From the NCBI GenBank assembly GCA_022839045.1, contig JALHDI010000010.1:66759-130758 (forward strand): a stretch of DNA of 64,000 bases, written 5' to 3'. The position numbers and the translations under genes were made by a program. The notes beneath the pieces were generated by a model. It had not been told where the DNA came from and did not search any database. It saw only the letters and a program-made list of their open reading frames with translations. The DNA comes from Sporomusaceae bacterium. Its GTDB lineage: Bacteria > Bacillota_C > Negativicutes > Sporomusales_B > UBA7701. Of this stretch, positions 46,112 to 55,353 are shown piece by piece; the stretch's first letter is position 1, and each line of letters opens with the position of its first letter.

Positions 46112-47026
46112 ATGTTTGGCTGGACAGGCAAGGTTCTGATTGTCGACCTTACGGGCGGGAACTGTCGCCCGCAAGCGATGCCCGCCTCGTTTTACCACGA
46201 AAATTTCGGCGGCCCGGCCCTCAACCTCGCGGCTTTGGCGGGGCAGATACCCGGCCGGGCCGACCTGGCCGGCGGGGCGATATCCTTCGCCGCCGGCCCG
46301 CTCGCCGGCTTTCCCGTTTTCGGGGGCGGCATATGGGCGGCTGCCGCCCAGGACGGCGCAGGCGGGTACGCCGAAGCATACGGGACATCCTCCTTCGGGG
46401 CGGCGTTCCGTTACGCCGGCTGGGATCAGCTTATTCTCCACGGCCGCGCCGCCCGGCCGGTCTGGCTGGCGATAACCGGCGACCATGCCGTCCTGCACGA
46501 CGGCGAGCCGAACGAATACAGCCAGGAAGAACCGGCCGCAGCCGACGCCGTTTTCCTGGCGGCCGACGGGACGTTGGCCGTCGACAGCGGTCTGGTGTGG
46601 GACGACGGCGTCGGCGCGGCCCTGAGGCGCCGCAACGTCACCGCCGTCGCTGTCCGGGCCGGCGCGGACCCGGACGGCGTGCCCGCCGCCCGGGCGGAAG
46701 AGCTTATGGCCCTGCTGGCCGCCGGCGCGGCCGGTTGGCGCGAAGGAAAATTTCTCAGCGGCGGCAGCGGCTGCCACATGTGTCACGGCCAATGCCACAG
46801 GCTCGACCTTGGCGGCGGCGACGCGGCCACGGCGAGAATCCGCCGGTTCTGGCTGGCGGCCGGCATCTGTCCGGCGCTGGCCATGTCCGGCGTCAGTCCC
46901 TGGCGGCCGACCGACGTCGCCGCGCTGGTCAACGCCGTCGCCGGCTCCGCCTATACCGCGGCCGAATTGTGGGAAAAAGCGGCCAAGGGCCGCGAACAAT
47001 ACGCGGGGGGAGGCTTAGCGAGATGA
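46112..47026 (+). CDS. Truncated aldehyde:ferredoxin oxidoreductase-like protein (N-terminal part only)
   Basis: 304 residues. It opens like AOR (MFGWTGKVLIVDLTGG, then ISFAAGPLAGFPVFGGG, GGYAEAYGTSSFGAAFRYAG) but stops after a Cys group (CHMCHGQCH), where AOR enzymes run on to 600 or more residues. The last third differs from AOR. It overlaps the next gene by 4 nt and sits in an intact operon, so it looks like a kept, shortened form rather than a broken gene. It may bind a pterin cofactor or act as a scaffold; this is inferred. Confidence 0.78.
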   Translation: MFGWTGKVLIVDLTGGNCRPQAMPASFYHENFGGPALNLAALAGQIPGRADLAGGAISFAAGPLAGFPVFGGGIWAAAAQDGAGGYAEAYGTSSFGAAFRYAGWDQLILHGRAARPVWLAITGDHAVLHDGEPNEYSQEEPAAADAVFLAADGTLAVDSGLVWDDGVGAALRRRNVTAVAVRAGADPDGVPAARAEELMALLAAGAAGWREGKFLSGGSGCHMCHGQCHRLDLGGGDAATARIRRFWLAAGICPALAMSGVSPWRPTDVAALVNAVAGSAYTAAELWEKAAKGREQYAGGGLAR

Positions 47027-48270
47027 GCGAACGCCAACGCATCGTCATCATCGGCGACGGTATCGCCGGCCATACGGCTGCCCGCCATATCGCCGCCGCC
47101 CGCACAGAAACGAAAGTCACGCTCGTCGGCGCCGAAAACGAAGGCCCGTACTCGGCCTGCGCCCTGCCCGACCACCTCGCCGGCCGGCCGCGCAGCGGCA
47201 TCTTCCTGCCGCCCGTTCCCGAGCGAGGAAAGGTCGAAATCCTCGCCGGAACGGTCGCCGACGGCATCGACCCGGCCGGCCGGCTGGTCAGCGTCGCCGG
47301 TTCACAGCTGCCCTACGACAAACTGATCATCGCCACCGGCAGCCGGGCCTTCGTCCCGCCTGTGCCGGGTTCGGAGCTACCGGGCAACTTCACGGTTAAG
47401 ACGCTGCGCGACGTTGAGAATATCAGCGCCTGGGGCGGCAAAGCCGCCGTGGTTATCGGCTCGGGCGCCATCGGCCTGGAAACGGCCATGGCCCTCAAAG
47501 AACGCGGCTTGGCCGTGACTGTCATCGAGATGCTCGGCCGCATCCTGCCCACCGCCTTCGACCAGCCGGCGGCCGACCAGCTGGCCCGCGAGCTGGAAGC
47601 TCACGACATCGCTGTACTTGTCTCCCGCAAAGTGGTGAAAGTGGCGGGGGACGCGAAAGTGACCCAGGTCTGCACCGACGCCGGCGACATCCCCTGCGAC
47701 TTGCTGATCTGGGCCGCCGGCGTCAGGCCGAACACCGATCTCGCCGCCCAGGCCGGCCTGGAAATCGGCCGCCTCAGGGGGATCAAGACGGACGCTTCCA
47801 TGGCGACCAGCATGCCTGACATATACGCCTGCGGCGATTGCGTAGAAACCTTCAGCCGCCTGACCGGCGAGCCTACTCTCAGCCTTTTGTGGGGGGCAGC
47901 CAAGGAACAGGCCGTCGTCGCCGCGAGCAACTGTAGCGGCGAACCGCGGCAGTATCCCGGCGCCTTCGGCGTCATGATCGAAATCATCGGTAGCCTGACG
48001 GCCGTGTCGGCGGGCTTTACCGCTTCCGCCCCCAATGTCCCCGCCGACGTAGAGGTGGAAGATGCCTGGACCCCGGGGGGATACCGCCGGCTGGTGACGG
48101 CGGCGGGAAAAATCATCGGCGTCCAGCTCGTCGGCGACTGCCGGGGAGCCGGCGCGCTGATTGCCGCCGTCAAAAAGGGCCTGCCGAGCACGGCAATCGC
48201 CGCCGTGCTCGCCAACCCCGTGGAGCGGAAAAGAGCGCCCTGGTTCCAGAGCGCTTCCCGTTTCGCCTAA
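47023..48270 (+). CDS. NAD(P)/FAD-dependent pyridine nucleotide-disulfide oxidoreductase
   Basis: 415 residues; the ATG at 47023 overlaps the previous stop. It has an FAD site (RIVIIGDGIAGHTAARHIA), YDKLIIATGSRAFVPPVPG, an NAD(P) site (AVVIGSGAIGLETAMALKERG) and the second FAD motif (DIYACGDCVETF). There is no CxxxxC redox disulfide, so it belongs with rubredoxin/ferredoxin or nitrite-reductase-type reductases (NirB/NasD N-terminal group). The C-terminus SAGFTASAPNVPADVEVED is of the same type. It probably passes NAD(P)H electrons to the iron-sulfur proteins of the operon. Confidence 0.9.
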   Translation: MSERQRIVIIGDGIAGHTAARHIAAARTETKVTLVGAENEGPYSACALPDHLAGRPRSGIFLPPVPERGKVEILAGTVADGIDPAGRLVSVAGSQLPYDKLIIATGSRAFVPPVPGSELPGNFTVKTLRDVENISAWGGKAAVVIGSGAIGLETAMALKERGLAVTVIEMLGRILPTAFDQPAADQLARELEAHDIAVLVSRKVVKVAGDAKVTQVCTDAGDIPCDLLIWAAGVRPNTDLAAQAGLEIGRLRGIKTDASMATSMPDIYACGDCVETFSRLTGEPTLSLLWGAAKEQAVVAASNCSGEPRQYPGAFGVMIEIIGSLTAVSAGFTASAPNVPADVEVEDAWTPGGYRRLVTAAGKIIGVQLVGDCRGAGALIAAVKKGLPSTAIAAVLANPVERKRAPWFQSASRFA

Positions 48271-48318
48271 GCTGTCGTCACACCGGCCGCGCCGGTACCC
48301 ACTAAGAGAGGTGAGCCC

Positions 48319-49749
48319 ATGGATATAGAGCTTAGCGAACTCCTGCCCGGACGCGCGACGGACGAATGGTGGGAAAGGACGGCCTATGGCCGCGACCTGG
48401 CTGTCGTCCCGCCGATCATGGGAAAACTATTGAATTTGCAGACAATGCCGGACTTGGTGGCGCGGCCGGTAAACGTCGCCGAAACAGCCACGGTCGTCCG
48501 CTACGCCGCGGAGCGGGGCCTGCCGGTCGTACCGCGTGGTGGCGGGGCGTCGGCCTTTTACAACAGCGTCCCTGTGCGAGGCGGCATCAGCCTTGACCTA
48601 TCGGGCCTGCGCGACGAATTCCACCTTGATGAGGACCAGGAAACGGTCACCGTGGGCGCGGGGTGGCGCTGGGGTATGTTGGACGCGAAGCTGCGCCGGC
48701 GAGGCTGGGCGGTGAAAAGCTATCCCTCCAGCGCACCGGTGGCCACGGTGGGCGGCTGGTTCAACATGGAAGGCTTCGGTATCGGCAGCCTCCAGTACGG
48801 TTCTCTGGGCTCCCAGACGAAAAAGATTGAAGTAGTGCTGGCCGACGCCTCTATTCAGGAGGCGACCGCGGATTCCGTTCCCGCTCTGGGCTGGTTCGCC
48901 GGCTCGGATGGTACGCTGGGGATAACGACCGCCCTGACGGTCGGCGTACGGCGTGCGCCAGCGGCCGAGGGCCATTGGCTGATCGCCTTCGATGATATTG
49001 ACGGTCTGGCGGGCGCTCTCCAGCGGGCCGCCGCCGCCACTCCCCGCCCGTACAACGTCACCTTTCACAGCAAACAATACTTCGACTTTCTGCGTAAGCT
49101 GGGGTGGGAGGTCCACGACGGGCACATACTGGGGATCGATTACGAGGGCGACCGGGAAGCAGCCGCATTCGGCCAAGAGCTGGCCGCGCGGCTGGCCGCC
49201 GAATTTGGCGGTCGTGTACTGCCGGCCGAGGTCGCCGCGGCGAAATGGCAGGAACGGTTCTACCATATGAGGATGAAGCGCCTGGGACCGACGCTGCTGG
49301 CGGCGGAAGACCTGCTGCCGGTGACGAAAGTCGGCGAATACATGGGCAAGATAACACAACTGTCGCGCCAACTCGCCACTTCGTTCTACTCCTACGGTAC
49401 CGTCGCCGACAGCGGACACATCAACATGTTCACCGGCTACCGGACCGACGCAGCCAAAAGTTTACCCTACATTATCGCCATGGCGGTAACCGGCCGGCTT
49501 CACGGCACCGCGATCGCCCTCGGCGGGCGGCCCTTCGCGGTAGGGCTGTGGAATACCCCCTATTTGGCGGCGATATACAGCGCCGACGAACTGGCCGAGC
49601 AACGGCGGCGGAAAAAGCAACTCGACCCCGACAACCTCTTCAACCCGGGGAAACACTACGCCCATCCGCCGCTGCTGGCGCCGGCAATGTTCCGGCTGGG
49701 GACCGGCTTCGCCAGCATGCTCCAGCGGTTTACCGGAGGAGAAGAATAG
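48319..49749 (+). CDS. FAD-binding oxidoreductase (GlcD/lactate dehydrogenase type)
   Basis: 476 residues starting after GAGAGGTG. The FAD-binding PCMH domain is clear: VVRYAAERGLPVVPRGGGAS, GISLDLSGLRDEFH, VGGWFNMEGFGIGSLQYG. The C-terminus has RRRKKQLDPDNLFNPGKHY, as in glycolate/lactate oxidase subunits. It is paired with a GlcF-like Fe-S protein, the usual partner. A 2-hydroxyacid substrate is likely from family, but not shown. Confidence 0.9.
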   Translation: MDIELSELLPGRATDEWWERTAYGRDLAVVPPIMGKLLNLQTMPDLVARPVNVAETATVVRYAAERGLPVVPRGGGASAFYNSVPVRGGISLDLSGLRDEFHLDEDQETVTVGAGWRWGMLDAKLRRRGWAVKSYPSSAPVATVGGWFNMEGFGIGSLQYGSLGSQTKKIEVVLADASIQEATADSVPALGWFAGSDGTLGITTALTVGVRRAPAAEGHWLIAFDDIDGLAGALQRAAAATPRPYNVTFHSKQYFDFLRKLGWEVHDGHILGIDYEGDREAAAFGQELAARLAAEFGGRVLPAEVAAAKWQERFYHMRMKRLGPTLLAAEDLLPVTKVGEYMGKITQLSRQLATSFYSYGTVADSGHINMFTGYRTDAAKSLPYIIAMAVTGRLHGTAIALGGRPFAVGLWNTPYLAAIYSADELAEQRRRKKQLDPDNLFNPGKHYAHPPLLAPAMFRLGTGFASMLQRFTGGEE

Positions 49750-49752
49750 TAC

Positions 49753-50910
49753 ATGGACAAAAAAAGTTATTACACCGGGCTTGAACAGGAAGCCGCCATC
49801 TGCGGGCGGTGCGGCTACTGCCGGGATGTATGCCCCGCTTACGAGGTCGGCGGCTGGGAGACTTTCTCGCCGCGCGGCAAAATCGCCCTGGTCCAGAGCG
49901 CGGCCGAGGGAGAACCGCCGCAGAAGCTGGTGGACCGGGTCTACCAGTGCACCCTGTGCGGCGCCTGCCGCGAAGCCTGTCATGTGAACATCGACACGCG
50001 GCAAATGTGGCTCGATCTGCGGGCCCGCCTCGCCGCCGCCGGCCGCGCCCCTGAAGCCATGAGCCTTCTGCGCGGCGCCGTGCTCGACAAAGGCAACATC
50101 TCGGGCGAAGACCAGGCGAACAGGGTCCTGTGGGCCGAGAACCTCGATATGCCCGCCAGCGACCTGCATGGCCGCGAGCAGATGGACGTCCTCTATCTGC
50201 TGGGATGCGTTTCCGCCCTCTTCCCGGCCGCGTACGCCATCCCGCAGGCTTTCGTCCAGGTGCTGGAGCGAAGCGGGGTCTCCTACACAACCGCGGGGCC
50301 GGAGGAAGTCTGCTGCGGCTTTCCGCTGCTCGCCGCCGGCATGGGCGGGGACATGGCCACCCTGGCCGGGAAGAACCTGGCGCTGATCGAGCGTCTCAAT
50401 CCCGCGGCCATCGTCACAACCTGCCCCTCCTGCCTGCATACCTTCCAGCATGAATACCCCAAAATGCTGAACCGGCCGTTGCCGGCGCCCATCATGCACA
50501 GCAGCCAATACCTGCTCCGGCTGGTGCGGGAAGGGAAACTCAAATTCCGCGGCAGCGACATCAAGGTTACCTACCACGACCCCTGCGACCTGGGGCGCAA
50601 CAACGGCATCTTCGACGAGCCGCGGGCCGTACTGGCGGCGATCCCCGGCCTGGAACTGGTGGAGATGGAGCGGAACCGCGAAAATTCGCTGTGCTGCGGC
50701 GGCGGCGGAAACCTTGAAATGGCCGACAAGGACCTGGCCGGCGGCATAAGCGAACTGAAAGTGCGCATGATTCAGGAAACCGGGGCCCAGACCGTCGTCA
50801 CCGGCTGCCAGCAGTGCAAACGCACCATCACCGCGGCAGGCCGGAAAGCCAAGCTCCGCGTCAGGGTCCAGGACCTGAGCGAAATCGTCCTGGCGGCCCT
50901 GGAGGACTGA
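49753..50910 (+). CDS. (Fe-S)-binding protein with HdrC-HdrB/GlcF architecture
   Basis: 385 residues. Two N-terminal [4Fe-4S] motifs (CGRCGYCRDVCPAYE, CTLCGACREACHVNI) precede two CCG domains (LLGCVSALFP, EVCCGFPLLA, TTCPSCLHTFQ; then YHDPCDLGR, NSLCCGGGGN, TGCQQCKRTI). This matches GlcF and the HdrC-HdrB fusions of HdrD type. It follows the GlcD-like gene by 3 nt and ends the redox operon. It would give this region a second heterodisulfide-reductase-like site besides the separate HdrB at 39459. Confidence 0.9.
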   Translation: MDKKSYYTGLEQEAAICGRCGYCRDVCPAYEVGGWETFSPRGKIALVQSAAEGEPPQKLVDRVYQCTLCGACREACHVNIDTRQMWLDLRARLAAAGRAPEAMSLLRGAVLDKGNISGEDQANRVLWAENLDMPASDLHGREQMDVLYLLGCVSALFPAAYAIPQAFVQVLERSGVSYTTAGPEEVCCGFPLLAAGMGGDMATLAGKNLALIERLNPAAIVTTCPSCLHTFQHEYPKMLNRPLPAPIMHSSQYLLRLVREGKLKFRGSDIKVTYHDPCDLGRNNGIFDEPRAVLAAIPGLELVEMERNRENSLCCGGGGNLEMADKDLAGGISELKVRMIQETGAQTVVTGCQQCKRTITAAGRKAKLRVRVQDLSEIVLAALED

Positions 50911-50985
50911 GGTTTCACGTCCTCGGTATTTGCGGTGTTCGCCTCGCCTCCACCATGGAAAAACAAAGTCACTTCCCGAGCACCA

Positions 50986-51029
50986 AAGGAAATGAGCTTT
51001 CGAATGTTCGAGAGCTTATTTCCTTTTTT
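50986..51029 (+). terminator. Rho-independent terminator closing the redox operon
   Basis: AAGGAAAT-AGCT-TCGA pairs with TCGA-AGCT-ATTTCCTT, with single mismatches, and is followed by TTTTTTCC. It separates the redox operon from kdp. Confidence 0.88.
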
Positions 51030-51163
51030 CCTGTCTTGGTCTTTACGCTTTCTTTATGCCCGGAGCAGCCTCTCTGACGCCTTTTATACGGCCGCTGGGG
51101 GTAGAATATGTCTGTAGCCGGATATCAAATGTGGCCGGCAACAATCGAAGGAGGCGTTCCAGT

Positions 51164-51250
51164 ATGGCTGACCTATGGCTGGCAGGAATGGTAGCAGGGC
51201 TGTTGTTAGTCTACCTAGTCTATGCGTTATTGAAACCGGAGGAATTCTAG
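51164..51250 (+). CDS. kdpF: K(+)-transporting ATPase subunit F
   Basis: A 28-residue single-helix peptide (MADLWLAGMVAGLLLVYLVY, ending LKPEEF). The ATG follows GAAGGAGG. KdpF stabilises the KdpABC complex; size and position before kdpA are typical. Confidence 0.88.
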   Translation: MADLWLAGMVAGLLLVYLVYALLKPEEF

Positions 51251-51267
51251 TATGGCACAGGATTACG

Positions 51268-52956
51268 TTGTTCGTCCTATATCTGGTGGTACTGCTGCTG
51301 TTGGCCTGGCCGCTGGGGAAATACATGGCCAAGGTATTCTCCTTGGAAAAAACCGCACTTGACCCGGTTTTCGAGCCGGTGGCCAAGGCGATTTACCGCC
51401 TCGGCGGCGTGGATGCCTCCCAGGAGATGAACTGGCGGCAATACGCGGCGGCGGTGGTGCTGTTCAACCTATTCGGCATGGTGCTGGTGTATCTGATCGA
51501 GGTTGCCCAGGGGATGCTGCCGTTCAATCCCGAAGGGCTTGAGGGCGTGGCGCCATGGCACCTGGCTTTCAACACGGCGGTAAGCTTCATGACCAACACC
51601 AACTGGCAGGCCTACGGCGGGGAAAGCACCATGAGCTACTTCACCCAAATGACTGCGCTGACGGTGCAGAACTTCCTGTCGGCGGCCACCGGGATAGTAG
51701 TCGCCGTTGCCCTGATGCGGGGCCTCACCCGCAAGACGGCGAGCACTATCGGCAACTTCTGGGTCGACCTGGTGCGCAGCGTGGTGTGGATATTGCTGCC
51801 GCTGTCGATCGTGTTCAGTATGATCCTGGTTCAGCAGGGTGTGCTGCAGAACCTTTCCCAGTATGTCACCGTGCATACCTTGGAAGGGGTGGAACAGAAG
51901 CTGGCCATGGGGCCGACGGCCTCCCAGCTTGCCATCAAGATGATCGGCACCAACGGCGGCGGCTTCTTCAACGCCAATTCGGCCCACCCCTTCGAAAACC
52001 CGACGCCGCTCAGCAACTTCCTGCAGATGGTCAGCATCTTCCTCATCCCGGTGGCGGTCGTCTTCACCTTCGGCCACATGGCCCGCGACCGACGGCAGGG
52101 CTACGCGGTGCTGACCGCCATGCTGATGCTGTTTGTGCTCAATCTGGGCGCCGTATATTTCAGCGAGCTGTCCGGCAACCCCATCCTGGCGGCGCAGGGT
52201 TTGAGCGGCCCTACGGCCATGGAGGGCAAGGAAGTGCGCTTCGGTATCGCCAACTCGGCTCTTTTTGCCACTATCACCACGGCGGCGTCCTGCGGCGCGG
52301 TCAATTCGATGCACGACAGCTTCACCCCGCTGGGCGGGCTGGTGCCCATGCTGCAGATGCTGCTGGGCGAAGTGGTCGTCGGCGGGGTCGGGGCCGGGTT
52401 CTACGGCATGATGATGTTCGCCGTCCTTACGGTCTTCATCGTCGGCCTGATGGTGGGCCGCACGCCCGAATACCTCGGCAAGAAGATCGAGGCCTGGGAA
52501 ATGAAGATGGCGACGGTTGCCGTCCTCATCCCCGCTGTCGTCATCTTGCTCGGCAGCGCGCTGGCGGCGGTAATCCCGCAAGGCACGGGCGCCATCGCCA
52601 ATCCCGGCCCGCACGGCCTGAGCGAAATGCTCTACGCCTTCGCCTCCGGCGCCGGCAACAACGGCAGTGCTTTCGCCGGGCTGGGCGCCAACACCCCGTT
52701 CTACAACCTGGCGCTGGCCACAGCCATGCTCCTCGGCCGCTTCGGGGTCATCCTCCCCGTGCTGGCCATCGCCGGCAGCATGGCCGGGAAGAAAATCGCC
52801 CCGCCTGGGCCGGGCACCTTCCCCACCACCGGCTGGCTGTTCGCCGTCCTGCTCGCCGGCATTGTCCTGGTAGTGGGCGCGCTCACCTTCATGCCGGCGC
52901 TGGCCCTCGGTCCGGTGGTCGAACATCTGCAAATGCTCGGCGGCGTAACGTACTAA
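51268..52956 (+). CDS. kdpA: Potassium-transporting ATPase subunit KdpA
   Basis: About 562 residues with the four pore-loop repeats typical of KdpA (NTAVSFMTNTNWQAYGGE, TNGGGFFNANSAHPFENP, SCGAVNSMHDSFTPLGG, GAGNNGSAFAGLGANTPFYN). The start is a problem. The ATG with the ideal GGAGG spacing (51252, MAQDYV) matches known KdpA N-termini but is in another frame; one extra base near 51268-51270 would separate it from FVLYLVVLLLLAWPLG. In-frame choices are a TTG at 51268 or an ATG at 51175 inside kdpF. KdpA forms the K+ channel of the ATPase. Confidence 0.9.
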   Translation: MFVLYLVVLLLLAWPLGKYMAKVFSLEKTALDPVFEPVAKAIYRLGGVDASQEMNWRQYAAAVVLFNLFGMVLVYLIEVAQGMLPFNPEGLEGVAPWHLAFNTAVSFMTNTNWQAYGGESTMSYFTQMTALTVQNFLSAATGIVVAVALMRGLTRKTASTIGNFWVDLVRSVVWILLPLSIVFSMILVQQGVLQNLSQYVTVHTLEGVEQKLAMGPTASQLAIKMIGTNGGGFFNANSAHPFENPTPLSNFLQMVSIFLIPVAVVFTFGHMARDRRQGYAVLTAMLMLFVLNLGAVYFSELSGNPILAAQGLSGPTAMEGKEVRFGIANSALFATITTAASCGAVNSMHDSFTPLGGLVPMLQMLLGEVVVGGVGAGFYGMMMFAVLTVFIVGLMVGRTPEYLGKKIEAWEMKMATVAVLIPAVVILLGSALAAVIPQGTGAIANPGPHGLSEMLYAFASGAGNNGSAFAGLGANTPFYNLALATAMLLGRFGVILPVLAIAGSMAGKKIAPPGPGTFPTTGWLFAVLLAGIVLVVGALTFMPALALGPVVEHLQMLGGVTY

Positions 52957-52971
52957 AGAAGGGGATATATC

Positions 52972-55002
52972 ATGAAAACCAACATCGGCATTGACCGTCA
53001 AATCATCGGCGAAGCGATTCGCGACGCCTTTTATAAGCTTCACCCCCGTACCCAGGTCCGCAATCCGGTCATGTTCATCGTCGGCGTCGGGGCGGTGATG
53101 ACGACGATATTCCTGATGCGCGATGTCTGGCAGGGAAATACGGTGAACCTCTCCTTCACCCTGCAGATAACCCTCTGGTTGTGGTTCACCGTGCTGTTCG
53201 CCAACTTCGCCGAAGCCATCGCCGAAGGCAGGGGCAAGGCCCAGGCCAAGGCGCTGCGCGGTACGCGCAGCCAGACCAAGGCGAAAAAAATCTTCGGCGA
53301 CGCGACTAAAACCGTCGACGCCAACGATCTGCGCAAGGGCGACATCATCCTCGTCGAGGCGGGCGACATCATCCCCAGCGACGGCGAAGTTATCGAAGGA
53401 ATGGCGTCGGTGGACGAAAGCGCGGTAACGGGCGAATCGGCTCCGGTCATCCGCGAATCGGGCGGCGACAAGTCGTCGGTCACCGGCGGCACCAGGGTGC
53501 TGTCCGACTGGATAAAAGTCAGAGTGACCGCCAATCCAGGCGAGACTTTCCTCGACCGGATGATTTCGCTCGTGGAAGGGGCGAAGCGCCAGAAGACGCC
53601 CAACGAGATCGCGCTGACCATCCTGCTGGTTGGCCTCACCATCGTCTTCCTGGTCGCCGTCGCCACCATCGAACCCTACGCGATTTACTCCGGTACGAAC
53701 ATCTTGGTGACCACGCTGATCGCCCTGCTGGTGTGCCTCATCCCGACCACCATCGGCGGGCTCTTAAGCTCCATCGGCATCGCCGGCATGGATAGGCTGC
53801 TCAAGCGCAACGTACTGGCCATGTCCGGCCGGGCGGTGGAGGCGGCAGGGGACGTGAACGTCCTGCTGCTCGACAAAACGGGCACCATCACCCTCGGCAA
53901 CCGGATGGCCACCGATTTCATCCCCGCCCCCGGCGTCGACAGGGCCAAGCTGGCCGACGCTGCCCAGCTCTCCTCGCTGGCGGACGAAACGCCGGAAGGA
54001 AGAAGCATTGTCGTGCTGGCCAAGAAGGAATACAATCTGCGGGAGCGGGATCTTACGGAACTCGGCGCCGAGTTCGTTCCCTTCAGCGCCCATACCAGGA
54101 TGAGCGGCGTCAATCTCAAAGGCAGGGAGATCAGGAAGGGCGCCATGGACGCCATCCAAAAACATCTTGCCGAAAAGGGCGGCCGGTTCCCTGACGAGGT
54201 CAGGCTGGCGTGCGAAAATATCGCCAAAGCCGGCGGCACCCCCCTGGTGGTGGTCGAGGGTGGGACGGTGCTGGGCGCCATCCAGCTCAAGGACATCGTC
54301 AAGGGCGGCATCAGGGAACGGTTCCGCGAACTCAGACAGATGGGCATCAAGACGGTGATGATCACCGGCGACAACCCGCTTACCGCCGCCGCCATCGCCG
54401 CCGAAGCCGGGGTGGACGATTTCCTGGCCGAGGCGACGCCCGAGGCCAAGCTGCGGCTCATCCGCGAGTATCAGGACAAGGGCATGCTGGTCGCCATGAC
54501 CGGCGACGGCACCAACGATGCGCCCGCCCTCGCCCAGGCCGACGTAGGCGTGGCCATGAACAGCGGCACCCAGGCGGCCAAAGAGGCCGGCAATATGGTC
54601 GACATGGACAGCAATCCGACCAAACTCATCGAAGTGGTGGAGATCGGCAAGCAGCTCCTGATGACCCGCGGCTCGCTGACCACCTTCAGCATCGCCAACG
54701 ACGTGGCCAAATACTTCGCGATAATCCCCGCGATGTTCGTCGGCGCCTATCCGGCCTTGGACGTCTTCAACGTCATGCGGCTGGCGACGCCCGAGAGCGC
54801 CATCCTGAGCGCCGTAATCTTCAACGCGCTGATTATCGTCGCGCTGATTCCGCTGGCGCTGCGCGGTGTGAAGTATCAGCCCGTGGGAGCGGACGTCATC
54901 CTGCGGCGCAACCTGCTGATCTACGGGCTGGGCGGCCTGATCGTACCCTTCGTCGGCATCAAGCTCATCGACATGCTGCTGGTAGCCCTGCGGCTCGTAT
55001 AA
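52972..55002 (+). CDS. kdpB: Potassium-transporting ATPase subunit KdpB (P-type ATPase)
   Basis: 676 residues. P-type ATPase motifs are [14 protein letters not shown], the phosphorylation site [13 protein letters not shown] (Asp301), [14 protein letters not shown] and [19 protein letters not shown]. The start follows AAGAAGGGG. It supplies ATP energy for K+ uptake through KdpA. Confidence 0.97.
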   Translation: MKTNIGIDRQIIGEAIRDAFYKLHPRTQVRNPVMFIVGVGAVMTTIFLMRDVWQGNTVNLSFTLQITLWLWFTVLFANFAEAIAEGRGKAQAKALRGTRSQTKAKKIFGDATKTVDANDLRKGDIILVEAGDIIPSDGEVIEGMASVDESAVTGESAPVIRESGGDKSSVTGGTRVLSDWIKVRVTANPGETFLDRMISLVEGAKRQKTPNEIALTILLVGLTIVFLVAVATIEPYAIYSGTNILVTTLIALLVCLIPTTIGGLLSSIGIAGMDRLLKRNVLAMSGRAVEAAGDVNVLLLDKTGTITLGNRMATDFIPAPGVDRAKLADAAQLSSLADETPEGRSIVVLAKKEYNLRERDLTELGAEFVPFSAHTRMSGVNLKGREIRKGAMDAIQKHLAEKGGRFPDEVRLACENIAKAGGTPLVVVEGGTVLGAIQLKDIVKGGIRERFRELRQMGIKTVMITGDNPLTAAAIAAEAGVDDFLAEATPEAKLRLIREYQDKGMLVAMTGDGTNDAPALAQADVGVAMNSGTQAAKEAGNMVDMDSNPTKLIEVVEIGKQLLMTRGSLTTFSIANDVAKYFAIIPAMFVGAYPALDVFNVMRLATPESAILSAVIFNALIIVALIPLALRGVKYQPVGADVILRRNLLIYGLGGLIVPFVGIKLIDMLLVALRLV

Positions 55003-55033
55003 CAAAAAAGTCTTGGAGAGGAGACGAAACAAC

Positions 55034-55336
55034 ATGATCGGCGACACTATCCGCATTCTCCGTCTGGAAAGGGGCGTCAGCCCGGAGGAACTGGGCGACG
55101 CTATCGGCGTCGGCAAAGAGGCCATAGAGTTTTACGAAGCGAACAAATGGCAGCCGGGAATGCCGACCATCGCCAAACTGGCGAAGTTTTTCGGCGTCAC
55201 GGTGGACGGAATCGTCAAGGGCTGCAGCCTTGTCTACGACAGTGACAAACACGAGTTTCTGGTTGTAAAGAACATGGGCGGCAACCAGATCAAGGTAATC
55301 GGCAAAGTCAGGGACGAGAATCACAAATCCGAGTAA
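55034..55336 (+). CDS. XRE-family helix-turn-helix protein inside the kdp operon
   Basis: 100 residues from the ATG at 55034 after GGAGAGGAG. The HTH is TIRILRLERGVSPEELGDAIGVGKEAIEFYEANKW (about 4-38), followed by TIAKLAKFFGVTVDGIV and a short C-terminal region (DSDKHEFLVVKNMGGNQIKV) that may sense a ligand. It lies between kdpB and kdpC, an unusual place, with short spacers on both sides, so it is co-transcribed. It may regulate kdp in addition to KdpDE; its target is unknown. Confidence 0.88.
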   Translation: MIGDTIRILRLERGVSPEELGDAIGVGKEAIEFYEANKWQPGMPTIAKLAKFFGVTVDGIVKGCSLVYDSDKHEFLVVKNMGGNQIKVIGKVRDENHKSE

Positions 55337-55353
55337 AGGAAGTTGAAGATACC

